Below are positions 29,883 to 37,966 of a DNA stretch of 53,609 nt, one piece after another. Within the stretch, counting starts at the first letter, position 1. Each line of letters begins with the position of its first letter. Made by a program: the position numbers and the translations under genes. Source of the DNA: Bradyrhizobium sp. NAS96.2 (GTDB taxonomy: Bacteria > Pseudomonadota > Alphaproteobacteria > Rhizobiales > Xanthobacteraceae); the NCBI RefSeq assembly GCF_001908235.1, contig NZ_LGHK01000012.1, positions 1 to 53,609 on the forward strand, in the 5' to 3' direction. The notes beneath the pieces were generated by a model. That model ran no database searches. It was given only the letters and a program-made list of their open reading frames with translations, and was not told the DNA's origin.

Positions 29883-30761
29883 CTAGCTCTTCGGAAAATA
29901 GCGGCCCATGATCGAGGCCCATACCGCCAAGGCTTCACCCTGCTTGCCCTGCTGCGCCAGGCGGACCGCCCGGGACGCCTCGGTCTCGGCGCGGCGCAAC
30001 GCTGCTTCCGCCTTCTTGATCAGCTCCGGCGTCATCTGGTCCGACACCGGCGGGCCCAAGCCCGCAGGGTCCTTCCACTCCTGCCGGATGCCTTCCAACG
30101 CGGCGGCGAAGAACCTCCGGACTTCACCGGGATAGGTCGTGAACGGGCCGTCGACGAGGTCCTGCGCCATCACCTCGATCAGAAAGGACGGCTTGATCGG
30201 CTTGTCCGACGAGCGGTTCCAGCGCTTCAGCATCTTGACCAGCGGCACCCACTTTCCGCTCAGGCTCTTGTTCTTCGTCGTGGACTTGTCGGCGTGGATC
30301 TCAGGATCGGTCTTGATCCACTTTCCAAGATCGCGGTCCGGGATCTCGTAGCAATCGGAGAGCTCGATGGCGGGCACGGCGTCGATCGACAGGACTTTGC
30401 CTTCCTTGTCGGACGTATTCCTCTCGAACTCGACCGTGGCGCAACGGCGCCCCGGCTGCACGGCATCCTTGCCGAACTCGCGGCGCAGGCGATCGACGAA
30501 CGCGTCGAGCGCCTCGCTGGGCGCCTTCGAGCGCCAATGCTGGTCCTTCGAACCAAGCGTGAAGAAGATGTCGACATCCTTCAGCGGCTTGGTCTTGGTG
30601 TGCCGGTCATAGGACCCGGTGAGGAAGTCGCGGTCGATGTGGAACCCGCCGCGGATGCAGTCGCGCACCTTGTTGTGCTTGCGGATCGTGTCGGTCCGCT
30701 CGGTCTCGCTGAGTTCGAGGCGTTGCCGGAAGGTCTCGAATGCTTCGTCCACGGTGATCAT
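29883..30761 (-). CDS. CBASS cyclic-oligonucleotide synthase (CD-NTase)
   Basis: 292 aa with the nucleotidyltransferase active site in full: G49-S50 in LTGSYDRHTK, Asp62-x-Asp64 in KDVDIFF and Asp127 in LSIDAVPAI. The C-terminal helical half has KWVPLVKMLKRWN, characteristic of the OAS-like fold. The partner set (HORMA, TRIP13, SAVED effector) fits the CdnC/CdnD-type synthases that make cyclic trinucleotides; clade is inferred from partners. ATG 30761 overlaps the HORMA stop (ATGA). An open frame continues upstream to 31385 but is antisense-like noise over the HORMA gene. Confidence 0.9.
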   Translation of the reverse strand: MITVDEAFETFRQRLELSETERTDTIRKHNKVRDCIRGGFHIDRDFLTGSYDRHTKTKPLKDVDIFFTLGSKDQHWRSKAPSEALDAFVDRLRREFGKDAVQPGRRCATVEFERNTSDKEGKVLSIDAVPAIELSDCYEIPDRDLGKWIKTDPEIHADKSTTKNKSLSGKWVPLVKMLKRWNRSSDKPIKPSFLIEVMAQDLVDGPFTTYPGEVRRFFAAALEGIRQEWKDPAGLGPPVSDQMTPELIKKAEAALRRAETEASRAVRLAQQGKQGEALAVWASIMGRYFPKS

Positions 30762-31258
30762 TTGTAATACGCCATCGATGCCATGATGTCGGGAGTGGAG
30801 ACGATCGTGCCGGCCTCGCGTCTGACCAGGCTGCCGAGCGACTTGAACGAGGTCCAGGACAAGTTGCCAGGCAGCGCCGCGCCGGCCCGCGGCACCAGCA
30901 GAACCCGGTAGATGCAGCCGGCCGGCGGCGTGCTGGTCTTGGCGAACGAGCCTTCGAGGAACTCGCGGTCGACCCACATCTCGTCGACGCCGTTGCCGTC
31001 GTAGCGGATGGGAAAATCCCAGCGGCCCGCGGCGTCGGCGCTGCCCGACTTGTAGAACTCGATGACGATCTTTTCGAGATCGCCCCGCTCCAGCAGCTCC
31101 CGCGCGCCGGCATCGACCCAATCGGTCCAGGCGTCGAGCAGCGCCACCGGATTCAGATTGTAGTACGAGATCAGATACTTCAGCACGTTGCGCATCTTGT
31201 CGGACACGTATTTGGCCGTGTGCGTGCGCGAATAGGTCGAGGTGAAGGTGGCGCTCAT
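30758..31258 (-). CDS. cap7: CBASS HORMA-domain activator (Cap7)
   Basis: 166 aa. The start MSATFTSTYSRTHTAKYVSDKMRNVLKYLI, the helix ARELLERGDLEKIVIEFYKSG, and the strand DFPIRYDGNG match the bacterial HORMA family 1. HORMA proteins close around a short peptide (from a phage or partner) and then switch on the CD-NTase; TRIP13 reopens them. Its position between the 155-aa protein and the CD-NTase, with 4-base overlaps on both sides, suggests fixed stoichiometry. Confidence 0.85.
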   Translation of the reverse strand: MSATFTSTYSRTHTAKYVSDKMRNVLKYLISYYNLNPVALLDAWTDWVDAGARELLERGDLEKIVIEFYKSGSADAAGRWDFPIRYDGNGVDEMWVDREFLEGSFAKTSTPPAGCIYRVLLVPRAGAALPGNLSWTSFKSLGSLVRREAGTIVSTPDIMASMAYYK

Positions 31259-31722
31259 GACTTGCCCAGCACTCCCCAATTGATCGCGAGGCTGTCGGCG
31301 GCGGCGACCTTCGTCGCCTCCTCGTCCGCGGGTGGCGACGCGACGTCGTGGACGCTGATGCGCGGCGCCCGGCTCTTGAGTGCATCGTTCATCCACGTCA
31401 CGTCGCCGGCCTCGGTCGGTGCCGTGATCCTCCAGCCGCTGCCGCCGGTGGGATTCCAAGTCAGCTTGTCGATGGAAGTCCCGAGTTCGATGGCGTCCTC
31501 GTTGTAGCGGCAGTAGATCACCAGGCGATCGCCGTTGCCCTTGACGACGATCGGCACCGTCGCCGGGTGCTCGTCGGCGATGAGCGACTCCATGATGCTC
31601 GCCGCGGCCTTCAGCGTCGCCGCGTCGGGCGTGTCGGCGCCCGAGATCAGCGCGACGATCGCCGACCACGTCTCACCGGCGGAGCGCACTGGGACCGAGG
31701 CGATCTCCCGTTTGACCTTCAT
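31255..31722 (-). CDS. Second small CBASS accessory protein, probable divergent HORMA-like partner (Cap8-type)
   Basis: 155 aa, overlapping both neighbours by 4 bases. In two-HORMA CBASS operons a second HORMA-like protein occupies this place and its tail serves as the closure peptide for the first. Here the body (AGETWSAIVALISGADTPDAATLKAAASIMESLIADEH, then VPIVVKGNGDRLVIYCRYNEDAIELG) could be a HORMA or SnoaL-like fold, and the tail after residue 120 (ISVHDVASPPADEEATKVAAADSLAINWGVLGKS) is flexible and could carry the closure motif. I recognise it by position more than by sequence. Confidence 0.65.
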   Translation of the reverse strand: MKVKREIASVPVRSAGETWSAIVALISGADTPDAATLKAAASIMESLIADEHPATVPIVVKGNGDRLVIYCRYNEDAIELGTSIDKLTWNPTGGSGWRITAPTEAGDVTWMNDALKSRAPRISVHDVASPPADEEATKVAAADSLAINWGVLGKS

Positions 31723-32594
31723 CCGAACTTCTCCTGCGCCTTCTCGATCTCGAGCGCCTGCTTCAGCGCCTTCAGCACCTGGTCGGCCTGCAGCTTGTTG
31801 AGGTCGTGCGCGGTCTCGACGCTGGAGGCGGCGGCCGAGATCAACGCCTTGCGCAGGCGGCGTCCGTCGAGCCCATCGGAAGCCTTCACGAACGCGGGGA
31901 TTTGACCGTTCAGCCCCGAAAGTTTGGGCCACTGCGAGGCGAGCGTGGCCAGCGTATCGCCGATGATTTCCTGCCGCGCATGCGCGTTCGGCAGACCGAT
32001 GTCCTCGACCAGATCGGCACGGGACAGCAGCGCGCGATCCACGGCCTTCGGGAAGTTGGTGGTGGCGATCAGCAACGTGTTGCGGTGTTTGCGCGAGAGC
32101 AGGTCGATGCCGGCCAGCGCCGCGTCGGTCGCGCGATGCGCGTCGACGGGATTGGTCTCGAGGCTCATGCGCTGCCGGTCCGCCGCCAGCGTCTCGACCT
32201 CATCGAGAAGCACGATGGTCGGTCCGTGCGCGGCGTGTTCCGGGATCAACTGGTCGAAGATCTTCGAGACCTCCTTCTGGCTCTTGCCGTGCGAGGCGCT
32301 GCCGAGCGCATGGGGGTCGAGCTGGAGGAACTTGACCTTCTTCGGCTTCAGCGCCTCGGCCACCTGGTTGGCGAGGCCGCGGGCGAGCGTCGTCTTGCCG
32401 GTGCCGGGGGGCCCGGCGAGCACGATCAAACCGTGGACCGGTACGCGCTCGAACGGAAAGTGCTGGCGCAGTTGAAAGGCAAGAAGCGCCTGCGCGACGA
32501 GGCGAACGCGGACGGCCTCGTCCAGCTTGATGGCGGACCAAGCGGCGGCGTAGTCCGCGTGCGGCAGGTGGGCTTCATCGCTAATGGCGTCCAT
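31719..32594 (-). CDS. cap6: TRIP13/Pch2-like AAA+ ATPase of CBASS (Cap6)
   Basis: 291 aa AAA+ remodeller: Walker A GPPGTGKTT at 61-69 (Lys67), Walker B TIVLLDE ending at Asp131-Glu132, sensor 1 Asn180 in LIATTNF, and FPKAVDRALLSRADL (arginine finger region). TRIP13 unfolds the HORMA N-terminus, releasing it from its peptide and keeping the synthase off. First gene of the leftward operon. ATG 32594 has GGGGG 5 bases upstream; the frame open to 32726 covers the promoter and is not coding. Confidence 0.9.
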   Translation of the reverse strand: MDAISDEAHLPHADYAAAWSAIKLDEAVRVRLVAQALLAFQLRQHFPFERVPVHGLIVLAGPPGTGKTTLARGLANQVAEALKPKKVKFLQLDPHALGSASHGKSQKEVSKIFDQLIPEHAAHGPTIVLLDEVETLAADRQRMSLETNPVDAHRATDAALAGIDLLSRKHRNTLLIATTNFPKAVDRALLSRADLVEDIGLPNAHARQEIIGDTLATLASQWPKLSGLNGQIPAFVKASDGLDGRRLRKALISAAASSVETAHDLNKLQADQVLKALKQALEIEKAQEKFG

Positions 32595-32761
32595 ATCGCC
32601 CCCTCGGCGGCTCACGACCCGAAGTCGTTTTAACGTCCGATAAGGACGACGGTAACCATACAGATAAATCGAACGGTTGCGCTCGTCAAGGTATGCGATA
32701 TAAAATCGTGCAACTGAATCGAACAAGCCGGAGATTTCCCGGGACTTTTTAAGGGCTTAGG
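32595..32761. promoter_or_regulatory. Divergent CBASS / CapH-CapP control region with overlapping promoters
   Basis: Rightward: -35 TTGCGC (32677-32682), 16-base spacer, -10 TATAAA (32699-32704). Leftward: -35 TTGACG (bottom strand of 32684-32689), 16-base spacer, -10 TTATCT (32662-32667). The two overlap face to face. AATCGAAC occurs at 32667-32674, inside the leftward promoter, and at 32717-32724, just past the rightward -10. CGTCCGATAAGGACG (32634-32648) is an inverted repeat with 5-base arms just past the leftward -10. These are likely operators of the XRE regulator; assignments are by eye. Confidence 0.55.
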
Positions 32762-33085
32762 ATGTCGTTGGCGACGAAGTTGAAGGAACTGCGCGTCCGC
32801 AAAAAGCAGTCGCTGCAAGATGTCGCTGACGCGATCGGCGCATCGAAGACTCACGTCTGGGACCTTGAGACAGGGCGCAGCAGCAACCCGTCCGTCGACC
32901 TGCTGACGAAATTGGCCACGCATTTTCAGGTCCGTATCGCCGACCTGGTCGGCGAGAACCCGAATGCGGCCGACGAGGACGAGAAGCACGTCGCCTTGTT
33001 CCGCGAACTCAAGCAGCTTTCAGACCCCGACCTCGAGACCATCCGCATTCTGATGCAGCGGCTGAAGGACCCAGATCGAAAGTAG
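32762..33085 (+). CDS. capH: XRE-family repressor, CapH-type CBASS regulator
   Basis: 107 aa: a helix-turn-helix of the XRE type fills residues 4-60 (LATKLKELRVRKKQSLQDVADAIGASKTHVWDLETGRSSNPSVDLLTKLATHFQV), and a C-terminal tail (LFRELKQLSDPDLETIRILMQRLKDPDR) probably dimerises. It is divergent from a CBASS operon and 5 bases before an ImmA/IrrE peptidase gene. This is the arrangement of CapH, which represses CBASS until the peptidase CapP cuts it after DNA damage or single-stranded DNA appears. Confidence 0.85.
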   Translation: MSLATKLKELRVRKKQSLQDVADAIGASKTHVWDLETGRSSNPSVDLLTKLATHFQVRIADLVGENPNAADEDEKHVALFRELKQLSDPDLETIRILMQRLKDPDRK

Positions 33086-33090
33086 CTCCG

Positions 33091-33990
33091 ATGCAGATCT
33101 CGCGTATCGACCTGGCCGACAAGGGCTCGCCCGAGGGGCTCGTGATGGCCATCCTCAAGGCCGAGCCGGATCTGCCCATTCCGATCCCGATCGAAGAGCT
33201 TTGCGGGCGGCTCGACATCATGGAGATCCAGGCACTGACGACGCAAGGCTTCGAAGGCGGCCTGCTGACCGACCGTGAGCGAAGCCGCGGCATCATCCTC
33301 GTCAGAAAAGGCGTATCGCCGCAGCGCCGCCGGTTCACCATCGGCCACGAGCTCGGGCATTTTCTGATGCCCTCGCACGTGCCTGACGAGGAAGGCCGCT
33401 TCCTGTGCTCGCAGCGCGACATGGCGATGCTCAACCCGAAGGAAGGCGACCGTCGCGCGAAGATGGAAGTCGAGGCGAACCGCTTTTCGTCGCTTGTCTT
33501 GATGCCGCCGCCGAGACTGAGGGTGGAGATCGGCAATCGCGCGCCCAGCATCGAGCACATGCTCTCGCTCGCGACGAAGTTCGACGTGAGCAAGGACGCG
33601 ATGGCCCGGGCATACGCCGAATACCATCCGGCGACGATTGCCTTCGTCGTCGTGCGCGACGGCAAGGTGGGTCCTACCTACCGCAACAGAACCAGATTTC
33701 CCTTCATCACCGCGCTGCGCGGCAAACCGGTTCCAGAGCGGTCGCTATTTTATCGGAAAGGGCTACAGGTCGGTGTGCCGAGCGACATCGACTCGCGCCT
33801 GCCCGACAACTGGATCGACATCGAGCGCGGGCGGCAGGCCCCCACGATGAGCGAACAGGTTTACCTGCAGTCCAACGGCTTCGCGCTGATCATGCTCTGG
33901 TATGAGCCCGCGGAGGATCCGGATTTCGACGAAGACGGCGAGCGCACTTCGAAAGAGCGCCTCCGCAATCGACTGGCGCGGTTTTCCTGA
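33091..33990 (+). CDS. capP: ImmA/IrrE-family zinc metallopeptidase, CapP-type
   Basis: 299 aa. The zinc motif HELGH is at 86-90 (FTIGHELGHFLMPS), and a downstream acidic helix MEVEANRFSSLVLMP (about 128-142) supplies the third ligand Glu, as in ImmA and IrrE. The C-terminal 120 residues form a second domain (IAFVVVRDGKVGPTYRNRTRFPFI), presumably the sensing part. CapP-type enzymes cleave the XRE repressor CapH and so induce CBASS. Paired with the XRE gene 5 bases upstream. Confidence 0.87.
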   Translation: MQISRIDLADKGSPEGLVMAILKAEPDLPIPIPIEELCGRLDIMEIQALTTQGFEGGLLTDRERSRGIILVRKGVSPQRRRFTIGHELGHFLMPSHVPDEEGRFLCSQRDMAMLNPKEGDRRAKMEVEANRFSSLVLMPPPRLRVEIGNRAPSIEHMLSLATKFDVSKDAMARAYAEYHPATIAFVVVRDGKVGPTYRNRTRFPFITALRGKPVPERSLFYRKGLQVGVPSDIDSRLPDNWIDIERGRQAPTMSEQVYLQSNGFALIMLWYEPAEDPDFDEDGERTSKERLRNRLARFS

Positions 33991-34059
33991 ATCTAGTCAG
34001 CTCTTCTGAGCGCGCGAATGCGGCACGGGACACCGCGAACGCCCCCCGCCGTGGGATTG

Positions 34060-34161
34060 CCTTTAGCCGACGGCAAGGTGGCCGAACATTGGGATGTCAT
34101 GCAGGAAGAGGTCCCTGCGGACCCGACCGCGAGCGGCAATCCGATGTTTTACCCCGTCTGA
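34060..34161 (+). pseudogene. C-terminal fragment of a SnoaL-like (NTF2-fold) protein
   Basis: The frame LADGKVAEHWDVMQEEVPADPTASGNPMF, ending in a stop at 34159-34161, is the well-known C-terminal signature of SnoaL-like aldol-condensation proteins (DGKxxEHWDxxQ). Nothing of the preceding 100 residues is present. It is a leftover of a chromosomal gene trapped among island genes. Confidence 0.7.
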
Positions 34162-34169
34162 ATGGACCC

Positions 34170-34973
34170 TTACTCGAACATTCCGCTCTTCGCGCTCAGC
34201 GCCTTTAGTCCGACCTTATCGGCATCCGACAGTTGGACGGGAAGGTCGTAGAAATTCCCGCTCGCTCCATTCCTGCAGTAGTTCATGATCGAATCGTGAT
34301 CGTACGCGGTGAGTGCCACGGGGTGCTGCCCGCACTGGTCATCGCCGGCTTCGCAGATCAAGATCGGATCGTACACCCTGTAGCAATCCGGATCCCTCTC
34401 CTTCAGCTTCGGGTCCAATTGCTCATGGAGAGCGCCGAGCGCGTGAAGCATTTCGTGAACCGCGATCGTACGGATGCAGTGCTCTCGTATCGACATTCCG
34501 TCGGCTCCGATTTTCTCGGAGGAGCATGCCGGCGCCCAGGCGGCGAACTTGAAATTCAGTCTGAGGTGAGTCGGGCCGGCAGATCCCCGCGGTCTATAGC
34601 CGATGTCCGTCAGCGGCCATTCGTCCGCGACCGCAATACGGATCGCATTCTCGTCGCCCGCTCCGCAGCGCTTCGACCAATCCCCGAATTTGTAGTCGCT
34701 GTTGAGTTCAAGGAGTTGATGGACGGAGTTCTGAGCCCACTTTTTCTCGTTGGCGAAGTCGGGATAATCTTCCTCCCAGCAGACCGGAATGGAGAGCATC
34801 GGCCAAACCTTCGTCTTGTCGATCCTCATTTGAGGCTTGAACATGAGGTCCGAAAAGAATTCGAACAATCCTAACAGGATCGCCGCGAAAGCGAGCTCGA
34901 TGAAGGCGACCGCGTAGAGGCGATTCCTAAATCGCAAAATCAAACTCCAAATAGAGACAAGCCGAGAAGGCAA
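34170..34973 (-). CDS. Membrane-anchored metzincin (astacin-like) zinc metalloprotease
   Basis: 267 aa with a single N-terminal membrane helix (about 20-42) and an extracytoplasmic catalytic domain. His173, His177 and His183 in HEMLHALGALHE give the full HExxHxxGxxHE zinc motif of astacin-type enzymes, and the Met-turn SIMNY follows at 228-232 (Met230). Eight cysteines in the outer domain suggest disulfides. The start appears to be TTG 34973, the only start that keeps the membrane helix. Bacterial astacins are scarce and their substrates unknown. Divergent from a lipoprotein gene with 57 bases between them. Confidence 0.8.
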   Translation of the reverse strand: MPSRLVSIWSLILRFRNRLYAVAFIELAFAAILLGLFEFFSDLMFKPQMRIDKTKVWPMLSIPVCWEEDYPDFANEKKWAQNSVHQLLELNSDYKFGDWSKRCGAGDENAIRIAVADEWPLTDIGYRPRGSAGPTHLRLNFKFAAWAPACSSEKIGADGMSIREHCIRTIAVHEMLHALGALHEQLDPKLKERDPDCYRVYDPILICEAGDDQCGQHPVALTAYDHDSIMNYCRNGASGNFYDLPVQLSDADKVGLKALSAKSGMFE

Positions 34974-35030
34974 TGGTGTGTTTCGTACGGTATGCTACCA
35001 TTGGTCGTTTTGTCGCGTCAGGGGGCATTT

Positions 35031-36461
35031 ATGATCATTCAGCGAAATTTTCTTGCGCTTGTCCTATCCTTACTTTTTTCCGGGTGCGCGGTCGTGCCCA
35101 CTCTTGAACAGGCCACCGGCGGCATCGATCATGCCGAAAGCAATGTTCTGATCGCCAACGTGGTACAGCGCGTCAAATGCGAGGTAGCGGACGCATTCGA
35201 CGAGAAATTGAGAGATCCCCGATTTCTCTGGCTGGAAGATTGGACGCTCAAGGCCGACCTCACGCTCCAGGCGAATACGCAAGCTGGCGTAGCTCCGAGC
35301 GGCAGTTATACGAAATATCAAAGAAATGGCTTCAACTTCGACGCCGGTTCGTCCTCGCTGACCACCAACTCGATCAGCGCCGTTCCCCAGTTTTTCACGG
35401 TCGCCGTAGGTGCGAACCTCGGTGAACAGGCTACGCGAACCGAAGTCGTCAGCTTCTCGCTGGCTCTGAAGGAGCTACGCGCATGGAGGGCGCACGTCAG
35501 AGCAATAGAGCAAAACCCGGATTATCCTCCGGAAATGCGGTGCATCGAGACCGGCAAGCTCGGACTGGCGGGCAATCTCGGACTGAAGGAGTGGGTGGAT
35601 TCGGCTTTCTATCCCGTCGAGGGTCGAGAGCTCCTGGCCGGTTTCCACCCGGCACCAGGGACGTCGAAGGCGCCGACAGCACCGGGCGCTACGGCTCCTC
35701 CAAAGTCTATCGGAGCGGGAGCCCCGCCCGCGGCTGCACCGCTCACGGACGAGGAGAAAGAAAAACTCAGAAAGCAGATCACGGATGGCTACACCGCGGT
35801 CAAGGCTTCGATTTTGGCCGCCCAAGGCAGCGTGAACGATGTCGACGCGATCAACACCGCCGTGCGTTCCGCTTTGAAGGCGATGCGGTATAAGCAAATG
35901 GTGTACGCTCCCGTGGCTACGCAGCAAGTGAACGCCTCTATCGCGCTTGCCGCCGAGCAGCTCCGAAAGCTGGCGGCATTGACCGCCACCGACTTTACAG
36001 ACGCCTCGACGGTTCCGCCGAAACTGTCGCTCATCCGGGAGGACGCCCAGAAGCGGCTCGACGACCTGAGTTCTCTGAATCCGGCTTATCAGGTCGACGC
36101 CGCCAACGTCACGAAAGACATGAATGATGCCGATTCTTTCGCGAAGAGCGCAAAGACCATCGCCGAGCATGCGCAAGCCGTTCAGAAGATCGCGGCGCAG
36201 ATCGGGGTCAATCCGGATCCGCCGATCGACTCGGTCCTGCACTCGGTCCAGTTCGTCCTGGCCTACGGAGCCAGCGTCACGCCGAGCTGGACCATGATCC
36301 AGTGGAAGGGACCCGCGTTAAACGGTCCTGCGGCCTCGGGACAGGGACAGCGCACCCATATTCTCCAGCTCGCTCTCGGCCCCCGCACGGTGAGCGACAA
36401 GATCACTGCCGAGCAGGCCCGCCTGATTCAGAATGCGACAGTGCTGCTTTCACGGCCTTAG
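35031..36461 (+). CDS. Uncharacterised lipoprotein (476 aa)
   Basis: MIIQRNFLALVLSLLFSGC is a lipoprotein signal, with Cys19 as the lipidated residue. Residues 70-150 form beta-rich sequence (DLTLQANTQAGVAPSGSYTKYQRNGFNFDAGSSSLTTNSISAVPQFFTVAVGANLGEQ), reminiscent of outer-membrane or periplasmic barrel parts. A Pro/Ala-rich linker at about 205-240 leads to a helical part with three helices (to 370), then a beta-rich end. ATG 35031 has GGGGG 6 bases upstream. I do not recognise the family. Together with the divergent metzincin it may form an envelope unit in the defence island. Confidence 0.75.
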   Translation: MIIQRNFLALVLSLLFSGCAVVPTLEQATGGIDHAESNVLIANVVQRVKCEVADAFDEKLRDPRFLWLEDWTLKADLTLQANTQAGVAPSGSYTKYQRNGFNFDAGSSSLTTNSISAVPQFFTVAVGANLGEQATRTEVVSFSLALKELRAWRAHVRAIEQNPDYPPEMRCIETGKLGLAGNLGLKEWVDSAFYPVEGRELLAGFHPAPGTSKAPTAPGATAPPKSIGAGAPPAAAPLTDEEKEKLRKQITDGYTAVKASILAAQGSVNDVDAINTAVRSALKAMRYKQMVYAPVATQQVNASIALAAEQLRKLAALTATDFTDASTVPPKLSLIREDAQKRLDDLSSLNPAYQVDAANVTKDMNDADSFAKSAKTIAEHAQAVQKIAAQIGVNPDPPIDSVLHSVQFVLAYGASVTPSWTMIQWKGPALNGPAASGQGQRTHILQLALGPRTVSDKITAEQARLIQNATVLLSRP

Positions 36462-36481
36462 TGGAGATCGACGGACCTGAT

Positions 36482-37966
36482 TCAGTCCAGACTCCGTTCT
36501 ATCATCGATCGCAATTCCGTCAGGTTCATTCCGTTGCCGGCAACGGTGAAAGAACGGCTGCATTCCTCCAGCACGCTCCGGACTCGCTCGACGACGTGGT
36601 CATCGAACGAGATCAAGCCTACGGGCGTCGGAAACGCGCGTGTCGCCTCTATCGGGAGATGGACGCAGATCGCTGCCACCAGGCCGGGCACGAGCAGGAT
36701 CTCGAGCCCCGGCGGAATGCCGGCAACGTCGTGCCCGGAGATGACGAGGTCGAATGCTTCTGCGACAAGCTTTGCCGGCCTTCCCGCGACGAACGCTATC
36801 GTCCGAGGTGGTTCTTCGACTTTGTTTTCCGGGTCGGGCAAGGCAAGTCGGTCGGATATACGGTCCAATATAGCCGGCAACGCTCGCGTGGCGCCCCACG
36901 CCGCCGTTTGCGGTAGCAGCCAGAGGCAAGAGCTAGGCCGCGACTTTCGCAGATCCGCCGCGTTCTTGAGTGCGTCGGTTATCTTGAGAAAGTTTGCATT
37001 GGTAAAGAGGGAGCCGGCGATCGCGTCCGTGAAGGCCGGAGCGGCCGAAGCTTCCGTGCCGCTACCTGAACCTACGCCGCGCCTGAGAAGAAGGCTCGGG
37101 CTTAGTGCTCCACCCCGGGCGAACGAGGCCATGAATTCGGGAGCGACCTCGCTCAAGAGATTTAAGCCGCTCATATCTCCAGGGTGACGATCACGCGAAA
37201 GGCCAGTGAGGAACGACGCGCAGCTATCCACGACTTCGCCGCGATCCTCGATCTCGTATCCTACCTTCCAATCGGAAAGATCGGGTTCGATCGTGCTCGG
37301 CTGGCGAAGCGTCGATTTCACCACGACGCGTACAACGTTGCTGAAGCGATTGCCCGGTTCGACGTGATCGACCGAATAGAGAAATCTTCGCTTCTGCGGA
37401 TTGTTGCGCGTCCTCGAAGAGAACTCTCCGTAAAAGCGACGGAATTTATCGCGGACAGTGTCTTTAGCGGCCGCCGCGCGCGCCGTCTCCGCGACTTTCA
37501 GCTCGGGAAGCCATTGATCGAATTTACTGAAAGATTCCATGACGGCTGGAGCGAAGGAGAGAAGATCAAAGCCGGCTCGAACGACCCGCTGCTCAACTTC
37601 GTAGATAACCGGCTCGTCTTCGCCCTCCTTGAACAGACCGCGTCCGACCTCCGTGAGCCAAAGCTTGCCGTCCTCTCGCTCCACGTACCCGGCCTCTTCC
37701 GCCTCTCGCAGGACGAAGCTTCGCTCGGCGGCGTCGAATCCGAAGAACAGTTCGAAATCGGTCTCGTCGAACCCATCTGAGGCGCGAAGCAGGCGGAGCA
37801 GAAACTCCGCGGTCATCGACACTCGGCCGGACTCCGTCACCTTGTGTTTCACTTCGAAAGTCCTGCACGGCAACAGGAGATCGAACACCGCGACGTCGAA
37901 CGGCTCGTCGTAATCGAGCGCTCTGACGCCTTTTGGCAGCGAAAGTTTCGGTTTGCTGGAACTCAC
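36482..37966 (-). CDS. Unrecognised 494-aa partner of the NERD-kinase-helicase protein
   Basis: GTG 37966 overlaps the stop of the 1671-aa gene by four bases (GTGA), so both are made together. The N-terminal third (about 45-115) reads as one or two winged helices (MTAEFLLRLLRASDGFDETDFELFFGFDAAERSFVLREAEEAGYVEREDGKLWLTEVGRGLF), which fits nucleic-acid binding. The C-terminal half (IAFVAGRPAKLVAEAFDLVISGHDVAGIPPGLEILLVPGLVAA) looks like an alpha/beta domain. I searched for the HxKxxxxD motif of PLD nucleases expected in Mokosh and did not find it. Function unknown; probably the DNA- or RNA-binding half of the system. Confidence 0.75.
   Translation of the reverse strand: MSSSKPKLSLPKGVRALDYDEPFDVAVFDLLLPCRTFEVKHKVTESGRVSMTAEFLLRLLRASDGFDETDFELFFGFDAAERSFVLREAEEAGYVEREDGKLWLTEVGRGLFKEGEDEPVIYEVEQRVVRAGFDLLSFAPAVMESFSKFDQWLPELKVAETARAAAAKDTVRDKFRRFYGEFSSRTRNNPQKRRFLYSVDHVEPGNRFSNVVRVVVKSTLRQPSTIEPDLSDWKVGYEIEDRGEVVDSCASFLTGLSRDRHPGDMSGLNLLSEVAPEFMASFARGGALSPSLLLRRGVGSGSGTEASAAPAFTDAIAGSLFTNANFLKITDALKNAADLRKSRPSSCLWLLPQTAAWGATRALPAILDRISDRLALPDPENKVEEPPRTIAFVAGRPAKLVAEAFDLVISGHDVAGIPPGLEILLVPGLVAAICVHLPIEATRAFPTPVGLISFDDHVVERVRSVLEECSRSFTVAGNGMNLTELRSMIERSLD

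Noticed and set aside
30762..31385. Upstream extension of the CD-NTase frame
   Set aside because: It overlaps the well-supported HORMA gene, and the ATG at 30761 fits both the family N-terminus and the ATGA overlap.
36482..37966. PLD nuclease (MkoB-like) for the 494-aa protein
   Set aside because: No HxKxxxxD motif or two-copy pattern found on reading the whole sequence.
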